Source of the DNA: Gentiana macrophylla
Taxonomy: Eukaryota; Streptophyta; Magnoliopsida; Gentianales; Gentianaceae
NCBI GenBank assembly: GCA_026214975.1
Contig: CM047808.1
Location: 66,056,583 to 66,120,582, forward strand
Direction: 5' to 3'
DNA: 64,000 nt
Both the position numbers and the translations under genes were made by a program. Positions within the stretch are counted from its first letter, which is position 1. The number at the start of each line of letters is the position of its first letter. Below are positions 9,598 to 20,679 of this stretch, one piece after another. The notes beneath the pieces are model-generated. The model was not told the DNA's origin and ran no database searches. It saw nothing but the letters and a program-made list of their open reading frames with translations.

Positions 9598-11059
9598 CTA
9601 TTGCTCATTTTCAAACTCTTCCATGTTCCAACTACCTGCTAGAACTTCTTCAGAAGGACCACTACCGTCATCCTCAGAAAACAAATCGGGCGAAAACTCC
9701 TCAAATTTATTGACTTCTGAAGTACCACACCCGAGGATATCGAGGAATCGAACAATCAAAGGCTTTTCCTTGGCTTGACCAATGTAATGCTTGCACCTTT
9801 GACCATTCACTCGGAACGGCTGGTCACCATAACCTCGTAGTTCTAAAACACCTCCAGGAATGATTTGGAGAATTTCAAAGGGACCGGACCATCGTGTCCT
9901 CAGCTTACCAGGGAACATATGTAACCTTGAATTGTACAATAAAACTTGTTCCCCAACTTGGAATTCACGCTTCTTGATTTTGGCATCGTGAAGGAGTTTC
10001 GTCTTTTTCTTACTTATCCTGGCACTTTCGTAGGCCTGAATTCTAAATTGCCTAACTCATGCAATTCTTTGCGTGGGTGTTTTCCACAAGATTGGATATC
10101 GAAGTTCAAAACTTCATGGGCCCAATACGATCTATGCTCTAACTCAATCGGCAAGTGGCATGGTTTACCATAAACCATTTGATAGGGTGATGTACCCATG
10201 GGGTCTTATAGGCGATTCGATATGCCCACAAAGACATCATCCAACTTTAGACTCCAGTCTTTTCTATGATCATTAATCGCTTTCTCCAGATCTTCTTCAG
10301 ACTTTGGTTGCTTCTTTCAACCTGACCACTAGTCATAATATGATATGGTGTGCCAGTTTTATGCCGGACACCATATTTCTCAAGCACTTTCTCCAAGGGT
10401 CGGTTGCAAAAGTGTGTCCCTTCATCACTAATCAAGGCACGTGGACACCCGAATCTCACGAAGATGTTTTTCTTTAGAAACTTCATGGCTGTCTTATGAT
10501 CATTGTGAGACGTGGCTTGAGCCTCCACCCATTTCGATACGTAATCCACGCAGACTAAGATGTATTTATTTCCACAAGATGATGGGAATGGTCCCATAAA
10601 ATCGATGCCCCATACATCAAAGACTTCACATTCAAGAATGTGTTTCAATGGCATGTCGAAATGCCTTGTTAAAGTTCCGGTTCTTTGACACCTATCACAA
10701 GCTTTACAGAAAGCTTATGTATCCTTAAAGATTGTGGGCCAATAGAAGCCGGATTGAAAGATTTTAGCAACGGTTTTCCAAGGACCAAAGTGACCACCGG
10801 TAGGTCCACTATGGCATTGCTCAATAATATCACGTTGCTCGGTTTTTGGAACACATCTTCTCAGCAAACCATCTTTGCAAATCTTGAAGAGGTGAGGTTC
10901 ATCCCAAACGAATGTTTTCAAATCAGAGAAGCATTTCTTCTTCTTCTGATAGGACAATTCTAGATCAAGATATTTGGAATGAAGGTAGTTTACGATGGAA
11001 GAATACCATGGAATATCTGGAGCACAACCGTCGATAAGCATGACATTCTCCAGAGGAAA
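9598..11059 (-). pseudogene. Athila-1 integrase (broken)
   Basis: The integrase inserts the DNA copy into the genome. The N-terminal zinc-binding part is at the end of the frame that stops at 10,715 (CHSGPTGGHFGP followed by SGFYWPTIF). The catalytic core is at 10,247-10,654 with all three acidic residues visible: D in [11 protein letters not shown] in [10 protein letters not shown] and E in SGQVERSN. Downstream segments 10,014-10,199 (TSPYQMVYGKPCHLPIELEH) and 9598-9939 (RTRWSGPFEI, then VNGQRCKHYIG) are the C-terminal domain. At least three breaks separate the pieces, so no full protein is made as read. Confidence 0.9.
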
Positions 11060-12611
11060 GTAAAGATCTATATCGTCAGGGTCATCCTTTTCCTCACTCA
11101 ACATTCTTGAAACATGATCAGCCACTACGGTTTCACTGCCCTTTTTGTCTTTAATTTTGACATCAAACTCTTGTAGGATCAGTATCCAACGTAGTAAGCA
11201 CGGTTTAGCCTCTTTCTTTGTCATCAAGTATCGCAAAGCAGCGTGATCAGTCCACACAACCACTTGAGCACCCAACAAGTAACTACGAAACTTGTCCATA
11301 GCGAAGACTACGGCCAATAATTCCTTTTCATTCGTCGTGTAGTTTACTTGAGATGGATTCAGTATGTGACTGGCGTAGTAGATTGGCTGGAATTTCCCTT
11401 TTATTCTCTGTCCTAAGACTGCACCAACAGCATTGTTTGATGCATCGCACATAAGCTCGAAGGGGAGATTCCAGTCAGGCGAAATAAGGATCGGCGCAGA
11501 GATTAATCGACTTTTAAGCTCTTCAAACGCTTGCTTGCAACTTTCATCAAAATCGAATACAACGTCTTCTTTAAGTAGTGTAGACAGGGGCTTGGCTATC
11601 TTGGAAAAGTCTTGAATAAATCTCCTATAGAAACCGACATGTCCAAGACAACCTCTGACTTCACGCACATTCTTAGGATAACTCATCTTCTCGATAGCTT
11701 CTACTTTGGCCCTGTCTACCTCAATACCTTTGGCGGAGATCTTGTGGCCAAGAACTATTCCCTCATCTACCATGAAATGGCTCTTTTCCCAGTTTAGGAC
11801 AAAGTTCTTTTCCATACATCTGGATAGGACCTGGTCATGATTGTCAAGCCAATCATCGAAGGATTGACCAAAGACCAAAAAGTCATCCATGAAAATTTCC
11901 ATACACTTTTCAACTAGCCTGTCAAAGATAGCCAGCATACATCTTTTAAATGTAGCTGGGGCATTGCAAAGACCAAATGGCATCCGCCTGTAAGCGAAGG
12001 TACCATATGTGCATGTGAAAGTGGTCTTTTCTTGGTCAACTGGATCGATGGGTATCTGAAAATATCCTGATTATCCGTCCAGGAAACAGTAGAATGCGTG
12101 TCCCGCCAGACGCTCAAGCATCTGATCAATGAAAGGAAGGGGGAAATGATCTTTCATTGTTACCTCATTGAGTTTCCTGTAATCAATGCAGACTCTATAA
12201 CCAGTAACAACCTCAATGCTATTTCTTCTCCCTTCTCATTCTTCTCAATAGTATTTCCTTCCTTTTTTGGAACTACTTGAGTCAAAGATACCCATTCACT
12301 GTCAGCGATTGCGTATATGATACCCATATCTAAAAGCTTGATAATTTCCTTCTTGACCACCTCTTGCATATGAGGGTTGAGCCTCCTCTGGGGCTGTCTA
12401 ACACATTTCACACCCTCTTCAGTCTTGATTTATGCATGTAGATGTCAGGAGATATCCCTCTGATGTCTCCTACTTGCCAACCAAAGGCTTTATCATTTTC
12501 CCTCAAGACGTTTACCAGCTTCATTTCTTCTAATCGAGACAGCTTGGCAGATATAATTAATGGAAGCTTGTCACCTTCTCTTAAAAACACATACTTTAGA
12601 TGTTTATGCAA
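11060..12611 (-). pseudogene. Athila-1 reverse transcriptase and RNase H
   Basis: The enzyme copies element RNA into DNA. The 422-codon frame starting at 11,983 opens with MPFGLCNAPATFKRCM, carries the catalytic FMDDF at residues 31-35, then the thumb (VREVRGCLGHVGFYRRFI) and RNase H (FELMCDASNNAVGAVLG, later WTDHAALRYL). The N-terminal fingers lie upstream at 12,160-12,611. The frame is interrupted by a TAA at 12,071-12,073 in the segment just before the 422-codon frame. Domain order RT-RNaseH-integrase identifies Ty3/gypsy. Confidence 0.92.
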
Positions 12612-12829
12612 CGGCTTCAGTACCAGATCTGTAGGGGGTCTTCCAAACTTGATTTAAGATCTCCACTTTTCAACTCAACATCACTGAGTTTACTTAGTGG
12701 TCCTACTGCCAAAGCTTCTCCTTTCAACAACTCATCCTCAAATTCAGCTTCTAACTGTTCTAGATTCACCATACCATGATTATTCAGCTTCTCAACTAGT
12801 CGCTCGTATTCAGTTGCAACAGCCATGAC

Positions 12830-13630
12830 TTACTTTTTCATGAAATCATTGAAGTCATCAGACATATCATCAATGGAGAAGCCGGTTGGTATTTCAGAGG
12901 GTCTCTGGATAGCTTTGGAAACATTGTAACTCACCTCTTGATCACCAACTCGTATTGTCACTTGCCCACCATCACAGTCAATGTGGGCTCTGGCTGTAGA
13001 CAGAAACGGTCTTCCAAGAATTAGACGGACATTCTCATCCTTCTCTATGTCTAGAACGTACCAGTCAACCGGGAAGGTAAATCTATCAATTTGAACTAAC
13101 ACGTCCTTTAATATTCCCGCAGCTTTCTTGGAAGATCTATCCGCGAATTGAAGATTCATGGTGGTGGGTTCTAGAAGATTGTCTAACCCAAGCTGTTTGC
13201 AGACAGACAATGGCATTAGGCTTATGGATGCATCCAGGTCACATAAAGAGTTTAGGAAGACTAGGCCTCCCATCAGCAATGTGAGAACAAATTTCCCAGG
13301 GTCACCCCTCTTGATTGGTAGATCTTCATAATTGATCATAGAGCAATCCTCACCAATCAACCGATCCATGTCTGCTAACTTCTTCTTAGAAGAAACAACA
13401 TCCTTGATGAATTTGGTATACTTAGGCATCTCAACCAAAACATCGGATAATGGAAGATTAACCTGAGTATTTTTCAGAAGGTTTAGCACTTTTTCATACT
13501 TTTTATCCTCATTCAAGGAGATGTTGCTTTTTCTAGGTGGAAATGGAAGCTTTTTCAAGTCACTCTCAGAAAAGACTTTCTTCGAGGATGAACTGACAGC
13601 TTTGTCTTCCAAGTCCTTCCACCTTACCAC
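12830..13630 (-). CDS. Athila-1 aspartic protease domain
   Basis: This 266-codon frame would cleave the gag-pol polyprotein. The N-terminal third is a lysine-rich linker. The retropepsin-like core starts near residue 100, with the active-site region reading LCDLDASISLMPLSV; the family normally has D-L-G-A-S, so a Gly is replaced by Asp next to the catalytic Asp. The second conserved block, RLILGRPFLSTARAHIDC, is intact. The frame ends just before the RT linker frame (12,617-12,826). The Gly change may have inactivated it. Confidence 0.85.
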   Translation of the reverse strand: MVRWKDLEDKAVSSSSKKVFSESDLKKLPFPPRKSNISLNEDKKYEKVLNLLKNTQVNLPLSDVLVEMPKYTKFIKDVVSSKKKLADMDRLIGEDCSMINYEDLPIKRGDPGKFVLTLLMGGLVFLNSLCDLDASISLMPLSVCKQLGLDNLLEPTTMNLQFADRSSKKAAGILKDVLVQIDRFTFPVDWYVLDIEKDENVRLILGRPFLSTARAHIDCDGGQVTIRVGDQEVSYNVSKAIQRPSEIPTGFSIDDMSDDFNDFMKK

Positions 13631-14072
13631 TTTTTCATTCTTCTTACTAGTCAGGGGATCAGCCTCCTGACTCTCACTTGATTCTTCATTCCTCAGGGGT
13701 TCAAATGCACCAAGATTCTCTTACTGACTTAGGGAACGTAGGTGCTCGACTTCCCTCCCGCCTTATCGGGCGGGAGGGGTTAGTGGTTTCCACGGTGAGG
13801 GAACCACTCGATTGAGTACATGACCTTAAGTTCATCGCCACCGCCTCTTCTACTACCGTAATTGTACCAGGTGTCGGTGCATTGGCTATTATTCAAATCG
13901 GCTGAGCAACTTGACCACCCTTTGGATTCCTTTCGTGAAGTGGGGCAACCGCCTGGGGGTCTAAAGCTAACTGTTCAACCAATTGCCCTATTTGCCTCTC
14001 AAGATTCTTGTTTGTGCTCATCGAGGAGTTGGATGTTTTATTTTGCTCCTCCCGAAAGGAGCTCCATTCAGC
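13631..14072 (-). other. Athila-1 gag/protease junction with two GC-rich stem-loops
   Basis: There is no clear frame between the gag tail and the protease. It contains two adjacent inverted repeats: 13,753-13,762 pairing with 13,769-13,778 (perfect 10 bp, CCCTCCCGCC) and 13,782-13,791 pairing with 13,799-13,808 (AGTGGTTTCC with GGGAACCACT, one bulge). The local GC content is far above the surroundings. Confidence 0.6.
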
Positions 14073-15529
14073 TTAGATATCATTCGAATGCGAGGGGCCT
14101 TGAGAGTTTTGGAAGTTCTGCAGATAAGGCTGGCTGGACCGATTCTGATATGTAGAATAAGAATTTTTAGGCCAAGTCTGACTGAACCTTTGATTCTGAT
14201 TGGAAAAATTGGAGTTCTGGTTTTGGTTGTAAGTAAGGTTTCGATTGAAGTTTTGATTTTGATTAATATTCGAATTTGGATTGAAATTTTGATTCTGACT
14301 GAAACCCTGGTTTTGAGGATTACTCTTGCTAGAGAATTGATTATTAAACCTCGATTGGGTGGCCAGAGCGTTTACTTCAAAGATTCTCGTCCGTTCATAG
14401 GGCGAAACGAGATGTATGCCCCACATTGTCACGATTCGACATGTGATCGATTATTATACTGTCCATAGTCATGAACAACATTAACTTGATAGGCAGAGGG
14501 GGAGACAAATTGACACTGGCCAACCATATGGTCAGTCTGACAACAATTTTCACCGTACAGAACTTGAGAGTTCTGTTGAAAAGAAGAATTATGATTGATC
14601 GGATTAGGAGAAATTTGAGAAGCTGATATCTGCTTTTGCAGCATGGCGATCAGACTTTGCATATTCACCTCCTCGATCTTGGGAAGAGGGGGTGCTTGGA
14701 TAGCTTGATATGAGGGGGCATAATTCTATTTGGCAATATCCTCGAATAATGCCCACCCCTCTTCAGGTGTTTTTTTTAAAAATGCCCCACCGGAAGAACT
14801 ATTGACCATGCCTTTGTGAGCTCGGTCAATCCACTTTGAAAAAGTATTGACTCGCCTTTGTAACGGCAAGCCATGATGGGGACACTTTCTAAGAAGAGAC
14901 TTAAACCTCTTCCAACACTCAAAAAATGACTCATTTTCCTTCTGGCAGAATGTGAAAATATCACTTAAACATTGGGCTGTCTTAGAAGGTGGGAAGTATT
15001 GACTAAGGAACTCTTTCTCGAGTTCCGCCCAGGTAGTGATGGTTTCAGAGGGGAGAGAGTGGTACCACTCTTTTTCCTCCCCTCGTAAGGAAAATGGAAA
15101 CAATTTAAGTTTTATAGCATCCTCACTTACTCTTTGGATGCGAGTTGTACCGCATATCTCTAGAAACGTGTGTAAGTGAGTATGAGGATTTTCTGACTGA
15201 AACCCGTGAAAAATTGATGCATGCTGCATCATCTGGATAAGCCCAGGTTTTAGTTCAAAGGTAGGTGCATTGATGGTTTGTAGAACGATAGCCGGTTTGA
15301 CCTTGACTTCGCCAGGCATGGCGTAATCAGCCAACGTACGTCTATCTTCAGCAGCTATAATGACTATATTTTCGATCTCTTGAGCTAGATCTTGCTCGAT
15401 ATCTCGATCGACTATTTTCTCTTCGTCAGGGAGGTCCGCAAAACGGAGCCTTCTCCTGTTTGGTCGGACTATGGTCCGCTCGAGGTCAGAGGTATAGAGT
15501 AGTGGCCCCTTTTGACTCTGAGTTTGCAT
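14073..15529 (-). pseudogene. Athila-1 gag
   Basis: Gag forms the virus-like particle. The first frame (14,726-15,529, 267 codons) has an acidic/basic N-terminus and then the retrotransposon gag domain: KLKLFPFSLRGEEKEWYHSL, TTWAELEKEFLSQYFPP, ESFFECWKRFKSLLRKCPHH. A stop at 14,726 separates it from tail frames at 14,429-14,668 and 14,073-14,432. The last of these is an Asn/Gln/Phe-rich low-complexity tract of repeated NQNxNFN units. The start at 15,529 is the first Met after the leader. I see no zinc knuckle. Confidence 0.85.
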
Positions 15530-15769
15530 AAACCGAAACCAAAATCTAGTTGTCTAACGAGAACGAACAGAGAGGGAAAGTGGTGGAAGACAGGCCAGAC
15601 GGGCGTCTGCCTAGAGAATGAACAGGACGGGCGTCTGGATAACCGGACGCTCGTCTAACTGGGTAAAACACGAACAGAGTTATAAAAATTTGACCGGACG
15701 GGCGTCCACTACCCTAGACGCCCGTTTACTAGAACAGAAATGAAAATAAAAAATAGACAACCGTCCGGT
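15530..15769 (-). other. Athila-1 leader with GGACG-type palindromes
   Basis: The short untranslated leader between the PBS and gag. From 15,597 it holds at least six copies of the palindrome family, among them AGACGGGCGTCT (15,597-15,608), GGACGGGCGTCT, GGACGCTCGTCT, GGACGGGCGTCC and AGACGCCCGTTT, again largely in pairs about 20 bp apart. Confidence 0.7.
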
Positions 15770-15790
15770 TCCACGGCAACGGCACCAAAA
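15770..15790 (-). other. Athila-1 primer binding site
   Basis: The minus-strand reading is TTTTGGTGCCGTTGCCGTGG, three bases from the 5' LTR. It resembles the TGGCGCCGTTGCCGGGGA type common in plant gypsy elements, often assigned to tRNA-Asp. The tRNA assignment is from memory and unchecked. Confidence 0.75.
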
Positions 15791-15793
15791 ACT

Positions 15794-17365
15794 TGTTCAT
15801 GGATTTTTGCAATGAAAAACAAACAAGTAATAAAAAATAATCCGGTTTACCCCAAGTGTAGGGATCGTAGTATAGAGGTTGATACCGGGTCGATCTTACG
15901 GGGAATCGGGGTTGCTTAATCTAGTTTTTATTATCTAACCTAACTATGTCACGATTACTACTAAAAAGATACGAAAATAAAACAGTGAAGAACTAAAACG
16001 AAAAATGAAACTAACAATAAGACTAACTGGACAGAAGATCGAGATCTAAAGCCAGCAAAATATGGTTGCGAACAAAATTATCTAAACTAAATCTATTCTA
16101 AATCTATTATGAAATAAAGATTGTAAATTTACTAAGAAATTCAAGTTCAAGTGATTTAATCAATAATTAACGATCGAACAAGCTAGTGATCCACCTATCC
16201 TACAACAATCAATTTCTATCTCGATTATCTCGTGATTTCTAACCAAGTTGTGATTCACCTAGACAAGGTATGAACTCCTAATTTCTTAGACAAGTTCTCC
16301 TATTAATCTTCTATCTTTCGATCCTAAAGATTAACGCTTTCTAACCCAAGGTGTGAAATATATAAGTTTCTAACCTAGAAATCTAACCTAATAACTCTCG
16401 TTATTTAGATCAAAGATCTATTCTTTATCATGGCGATCTAGGGTTTAACATGATTCTCCTCAATATAAACAATCAACATGCAAAGATCTTTCGATATAAA
16501 TTGCATAAATAACATGATAAACATGATAAAGAGACAACTTGAATTAAATACTCACAAGACAATCGAGAAACGAAACTGAATTGCTGATCGGATGGCTTCA
16601 CAACGCTTGTTCAATAGAGGTCTAGCCACTTACATCACCTTTGAGCTCGAATTACTTGAATAAAAGTACATAAAAGTGTTTGATCTAAACTAGAGATTTA
16701 AGAGCATAAACTTTGAGTAAAAACTAATAAAAATCGCAGCTAGGCCGCCCTAGGGTTTAGGGTTCGAATAATGATGTTATTATGTGGAGAAAACGTAGCC
16801 TTTTTATAGATTTCTGAGGCGGTTCAGCAAAGGCGGTTTAAGGACGCCCGTCCAAAGAATCAAAGGCCCGTCCAACCTTCAATGAAAACTTTGAATCGGG
16901 CCGAGTCATGGTCAGACGTCCGTCCTTCTTTAATTTGGGCGCTTTCGTTCAAGCAATTTAAACAAAACTCGATCCGAATTTGCCAACCTGGACGGCCATC
17001 CGAATAACCAGACCCCCGTCCAGTGGACGGAGAATTGAACGCACGTTCACTTGATCAAAAATCGATTTTCCTTCCTTTATCTCTTTTTCATCAAATAAAT
17101 CCGACATTTATCTTCTTTCAATCATCTTTTGAGCCACAATTTTTCATCTACAAGACATTAAAAACATCGCAAAGTGTAATAATATTCAAATAAACACAAA
17201 ATCATCAATAAAACACATAAATTAACCAATTTTGCGAATAAACCGTTTAAAAACTCATTTGCTCAATAAATCAATTAAACACTTAATTTCTATGCGAATT
17301 ATACGAATATGGAGAGAATTGTTACAAAATATAACGATATAAATCATATAAAATCACCCTTAACA
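15794..17365 (-). repeat. Athila-1 5' LTR
   Basis: The LTR is 1572 bp, TGTTCA to TTAACA on the plus strand, intact at both ends. It is colinear with 3249-4818 with scattered substitutions and few indels. The palindrome cluster recurs at 16,842-17,050. As the 5' LTR it should contain the promoter; I could not place a TATA box with confidence. Confidence 0.92.
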
Positions 17366-17370
17366 ATATC
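17366..17370. repeat. Athila-1 target-site duplication, right copy (ATATC)
   Basis: This directly follows the TTAACA end of the 5' LTR and matches 3244-3248. Confidence 0.9.
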
Positions 17371-18477
17371 GTTTTAATTAAATTCTAATAAGAACTAAAT
17401 TAATATTATTAGGATTCGACGTCCGAGAATATCTATGCTATATTTGAGGCACGTCGGGGACCATGGCCTAATAATCAGCGGCTCCGGTAAATCAAATAAA
17501 TAATTATCTTACGAATAGAATAATTATATTCGATAAATCAATCACATGAATATGCCACCATAATCCTGTGACTACATTCCTCCGATTATGAGATTATATT
17601 TATCTCCTCACGAGAATGATAATAAGCGTCCATTGATATAATCATTACATATGAATTAATCCTCCATAGACCGTTCATTCTAAATCGGGAAGTTACCGAA
17701 AACCCTTTTTAGAACCTCTTATCCTTATTTACCATTAACCCCATTGTGATCAATTAATTCATACAACTCACTGGTAGCTAATCAGTGTAATATGAACTCG
17801 TACGATCGATCATTTTCTAGAATTAACAAATAAGGGAACTGTCTATCTACATCCATAAATGGAAGGAATGGATTCCGTATATGTGATAACATAGACTACT
17901 CACTCAATCTAGTACAATGCCAAGATGGGGTAATTCAGATCACAGACTTAGTGTAATCCTTAACCGTCAAGTCAAACTTCATACTGATTCAAGCAGTTGA
18001 CTGTGATCACCTCAGGATTATGATATATCCATAAATATGATCATCGGTTGATTCGGTAAGACTTCTCGATTACGGAATTATATCGTGAACTCTAATCAAA
18101 TCGGTCCAGCCCTATATGATATATCTATCATATATAAATGCCCCACTAGGTTCTCTTAACCCAAAGTCCGGATAAGACAATCACACCTATTGTGTTCTGG
18201 GCACATTAATAGCATGTTAAAGGTGAGACCCGATACTCTCGATTAACTTCACTACGGGCTAATTGTATTTTAAGTACATCTTCACTAACTCAATCCTCCC
18301 GTGTATATCCCATACACTGAGTTAAGTGATTACATAAACGATATACTTTAGGGTTTTCTATAGGGTAAATACAATTGTCACATCGGTGAATATGAGAATA
18401 ATAAATATGAATAATAATATCATTTCATTATTAAACAAAACAATTATAAAATTGTCTTTCGGGCATTACACCTAACA
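17371..18477 (-). repeat. Copia-1 5' LTR, 5' part (right of the Athila-1 insertion)
   Basis: Read on the minus strand it opens TGTTAGGTGTAATGCCCG and continues to the Athila-1 target site, resuming at 3248. There is no ORF of note. Immediately beyond, GTGCC (18,478-18,482) would be the TSD; its partner lies outside the window. Confidence 0.8.
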
Positions 18478-18846
18478 GTGCCCGAATCAGTCCGCATCAT
18501 AAAAGCATAAAAATCAGTGAAAAAATGTACTACGTGCCAAGTAGTGAATAGACGATGGATAGAAAACACTTGATTTGCACCCCAACTAGAATAGGTGGGG
18601 TGCTTCCAGGCTGAAGGAGCCATTCGGATCCAAACATGACATCGCCGATGTGGGAAAGTCATCTCCCCTCTGCATGGGACATAGTGCTAGAAAACCACGT
18701 CCATCGTGAGGAAATATGTAAAATTAACACATCTTGACCTGGCTCTCACCCTTCACAAGTGAAGAGTGCTTCCCTAGTTGTCTGCAACATGTCGATTAAG
18801 AGGAGGGCCATGTAAATCATCACTAATAAGCTATTGAATATGATAA
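18478..18846 (-). mobile_element. LINE-1, probable 3' end (left of the Copia-2 insertion)
   Basis: This segment lies between the Copia-1 LTR and Copia-2. Removing Copia-2 and one GATAA joins it to the LINE RNase H region at 28,258. Near 18,790 the minus strand still reads like a LINE C-terminus in another frame (DLHGPPL), then it becomes non-coding. The assignment rests mainly on the TSD geometry. No poly(A) tail is visible before the Copia-1 LTR. Confidence 0.55.
18842..18846. repeat. Copia-2 target-site duplication, left copy (GATAA)
   Basis: GATAA precedes the left LTR (TGTTGG) and recurs at 28,253-28,257 directly after the right LTR. Confidence 0.9.
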
Positions 18847-20662
18847 TGTTGGAAATGTGTCCTAAACCCAATCGGGTTGGACCGGATCCGACCGGTTCGG
18901 GTCATTTACAGTCTATTTAGTTCATGTAATAACTTTATTATGATTAATAAAATCACTTATGTTATTATATATTGTTTATCTTCATGTTATTTGTTGTAGA
19001 TATATAGTAACGTCCCTAGTGTCAATCTGTGATAGAGAAACCATGATAGTGATTATGGTTGATAAGATCTCTAATCACTATAACAAGATTGGTACTTAAA
19101 TGTCTCTAGTATTACATATTATCAAATGGGGCATTGATAGTATAATCAGACTAGCACCTATTGGATGTCTTCTCTCTTTTAGAAGGTAGGGGTAGATCTC
19201 ATCTATCAAGTGTATAGACACTTGGACTGTACGTGGACGTGTATTAGAGAATGCATACGTTAGACTGACCCACTTACATTAAGTGTCACACTATGTGGAG
19301 GTTGTGTAATTATCCTTCTGACCGGAGCCTTCATGGCGTCACGGTGTGGATTGTCATGCTTTGACACTGTTGATATTTTTCCTAACCACGGGCGATCATG
19401 CGGTAATGATTGGGTATGATATTGAAGCATGCGGAGTATACATGATTGGTCGTTCGGGAATCACATATCCTATGATTGGGATCGAATATCCGAAATGGCC
19501 TTCTTATAAGGAATGTCTAGCTCTCGAGAATCTTTGCAAAGTGGGAGTAAGTGTGTTATCCCGAGAGAGCATGATATCCAGATTATAAGATACGATCATT
19601 GTATAGATACTCGAGATACGATCGTATGGATATTATTACGGCGATAGGATTGTAAGTTACACGGTAACTGCTTCACATGAAAGGTAGAAGTCATTGATTT
19701 TGACTCTTCCGATGATTGGGGGTCACGGTGTGTTGCTAGGCGCTATCCGGTGATCGTTAGGCATGAAGGGCATTTTAGTAAATTGCACTTTGTGTGTCTA
19801 AGGCCAACATATTCGAAAGCCTATCGGGTCACACACATATGAACATCGTGTCAGATTAAAATGCGGTTATAGTTGATAACCTAATAAAGAAAGTTTATCT
19901 CTAGACTATAAAGGTTATAGTGGTAAATTAATATGGTGGTATTTATTTATTATGAATAAATAAAATACAAGATATTAATTATATACAAATTATATTAATT
20001 AAAGAATATTCCGGAAGTCAATTAATTGACTAATGGGACGCCACTTTTGAGTGTATACGATACACTTGGATTGTGCACTTTAAATAATAAGATTGACATA
20101 ATATTAATATAAGATATTAATTGATTTTGGAAAAATAGATTTATGGTAATAAGATAATTATATTCAATATAAGATATTGGCAAAATTATTTATCATAAAA
20201 GAGATATATCAATCTAGAAGATTTTCTTTATTTTATTGGGAAAAGGTTTTCTTTTCCTCCACACTATATGGGGCGCCCCAACGACAATAAGTAGGAGGTG
20301 GGTGTCAAGCTTTTTTGTACATCACAATTGCAAGAGCTCATAGTTCTTGTGTAAAATAGAGAGCAACCCATAGTGAGTTTGTGAGGGAGGAAAAAGGCCG
20401 GTCTAGCAACCGGAGTTTTTCCGATAGCAATCCAAGGAGGATTCCGGCAAGGGGTTCGTGTGGTTTAGCGATAGAGGCCGGACGCGTGGACGGCTTCCGC
20501 ACTGAACTACTCTCCGTTGACGGTCAAAACGACGATCTTATAGATCATCCGAGGTATAACCGTCAAACTACTTAACGTGTTTGTTGCATTAAACGAAGAA
20601 CAATCTAGAAAAAGGAAATCAAATTTTAAATTCCGCTGCGTTAAACTAGTGATTTCCTGACA
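18847..20662 (+). repeat. Copia-2 5' LTR
   Basis: The LTR is 1816 bp, starting TGTTGGAAATGTGTCC and ending TTTCCTGACA. It is colinear with 26,432-28,252. A TATA-like run lies in the A/T-rich part around 19,950-20,250. Short frames such as 19,346-19,588 recur in the other LTR and are not genes. Confidence 0.92.
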
Positions 20663-20663
20663 G

Positions 20664-20679
20664 TGGTATCGGAACCAGA
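20664..20679 (+). other. Copia-2 primer binding site
   Basis: TGGTATCGGAACCAGA follows the LTR end by one base. It resembles the initiator tRNA-Met complement TGGTATCAGAGCCAGA with two changes. Confidence 0.85.

Larger units (their letters stand above)
3249..17365 (-). mobile_element. Athila-1: near-complete Ty3/gypsy LTR retrotransposon
   Basis: The element is 14.1 kb, bounded by two LTRs of about 1.57 kb and the TSD ATATC. Minus-strand order is 5' LTR, PBS, gag, protease, RT, RNaseH, integrase, a 143-codon ORF, a third ORF, PPT, 3' LTR. Size, the ORF after pol and the conserved motif ending in GGGAGGCAACCC fit the Athila lineage as I know it. Coding frames are broken in several places, so it is probably not autonomous, but the LTRs differ by only a few percent by eye, so the insertion is fairly young. 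It lies inside the Copia-1 LTR. Confidence 0.9.

Noticed and set aside
13862..14468. Plus-strand ORFs opposite the Athila gag tail
   Set aside because: Antisense of the Asn/Gln-rich gag tail; the minus-strand reading is coherent with gag.
18444..18662. 72-codon minus-strand ORF across the Copia-1 LTR boundary
   Set aside because: It spans an element junction (18,477), so it cannot be an ancestral gene.
19346..19588. ORF present in both Copia-2 LTRs (also 26,993-27,175)
   Set aside because: LTR sequence; the frame starts at different points in the two copies and has no domain.
20664..20679. Possible tRNA-related sequence
   Set aside because: It is the complement of a tRNA 3' end serving as primer site; no tRNA cloverleaf is present.
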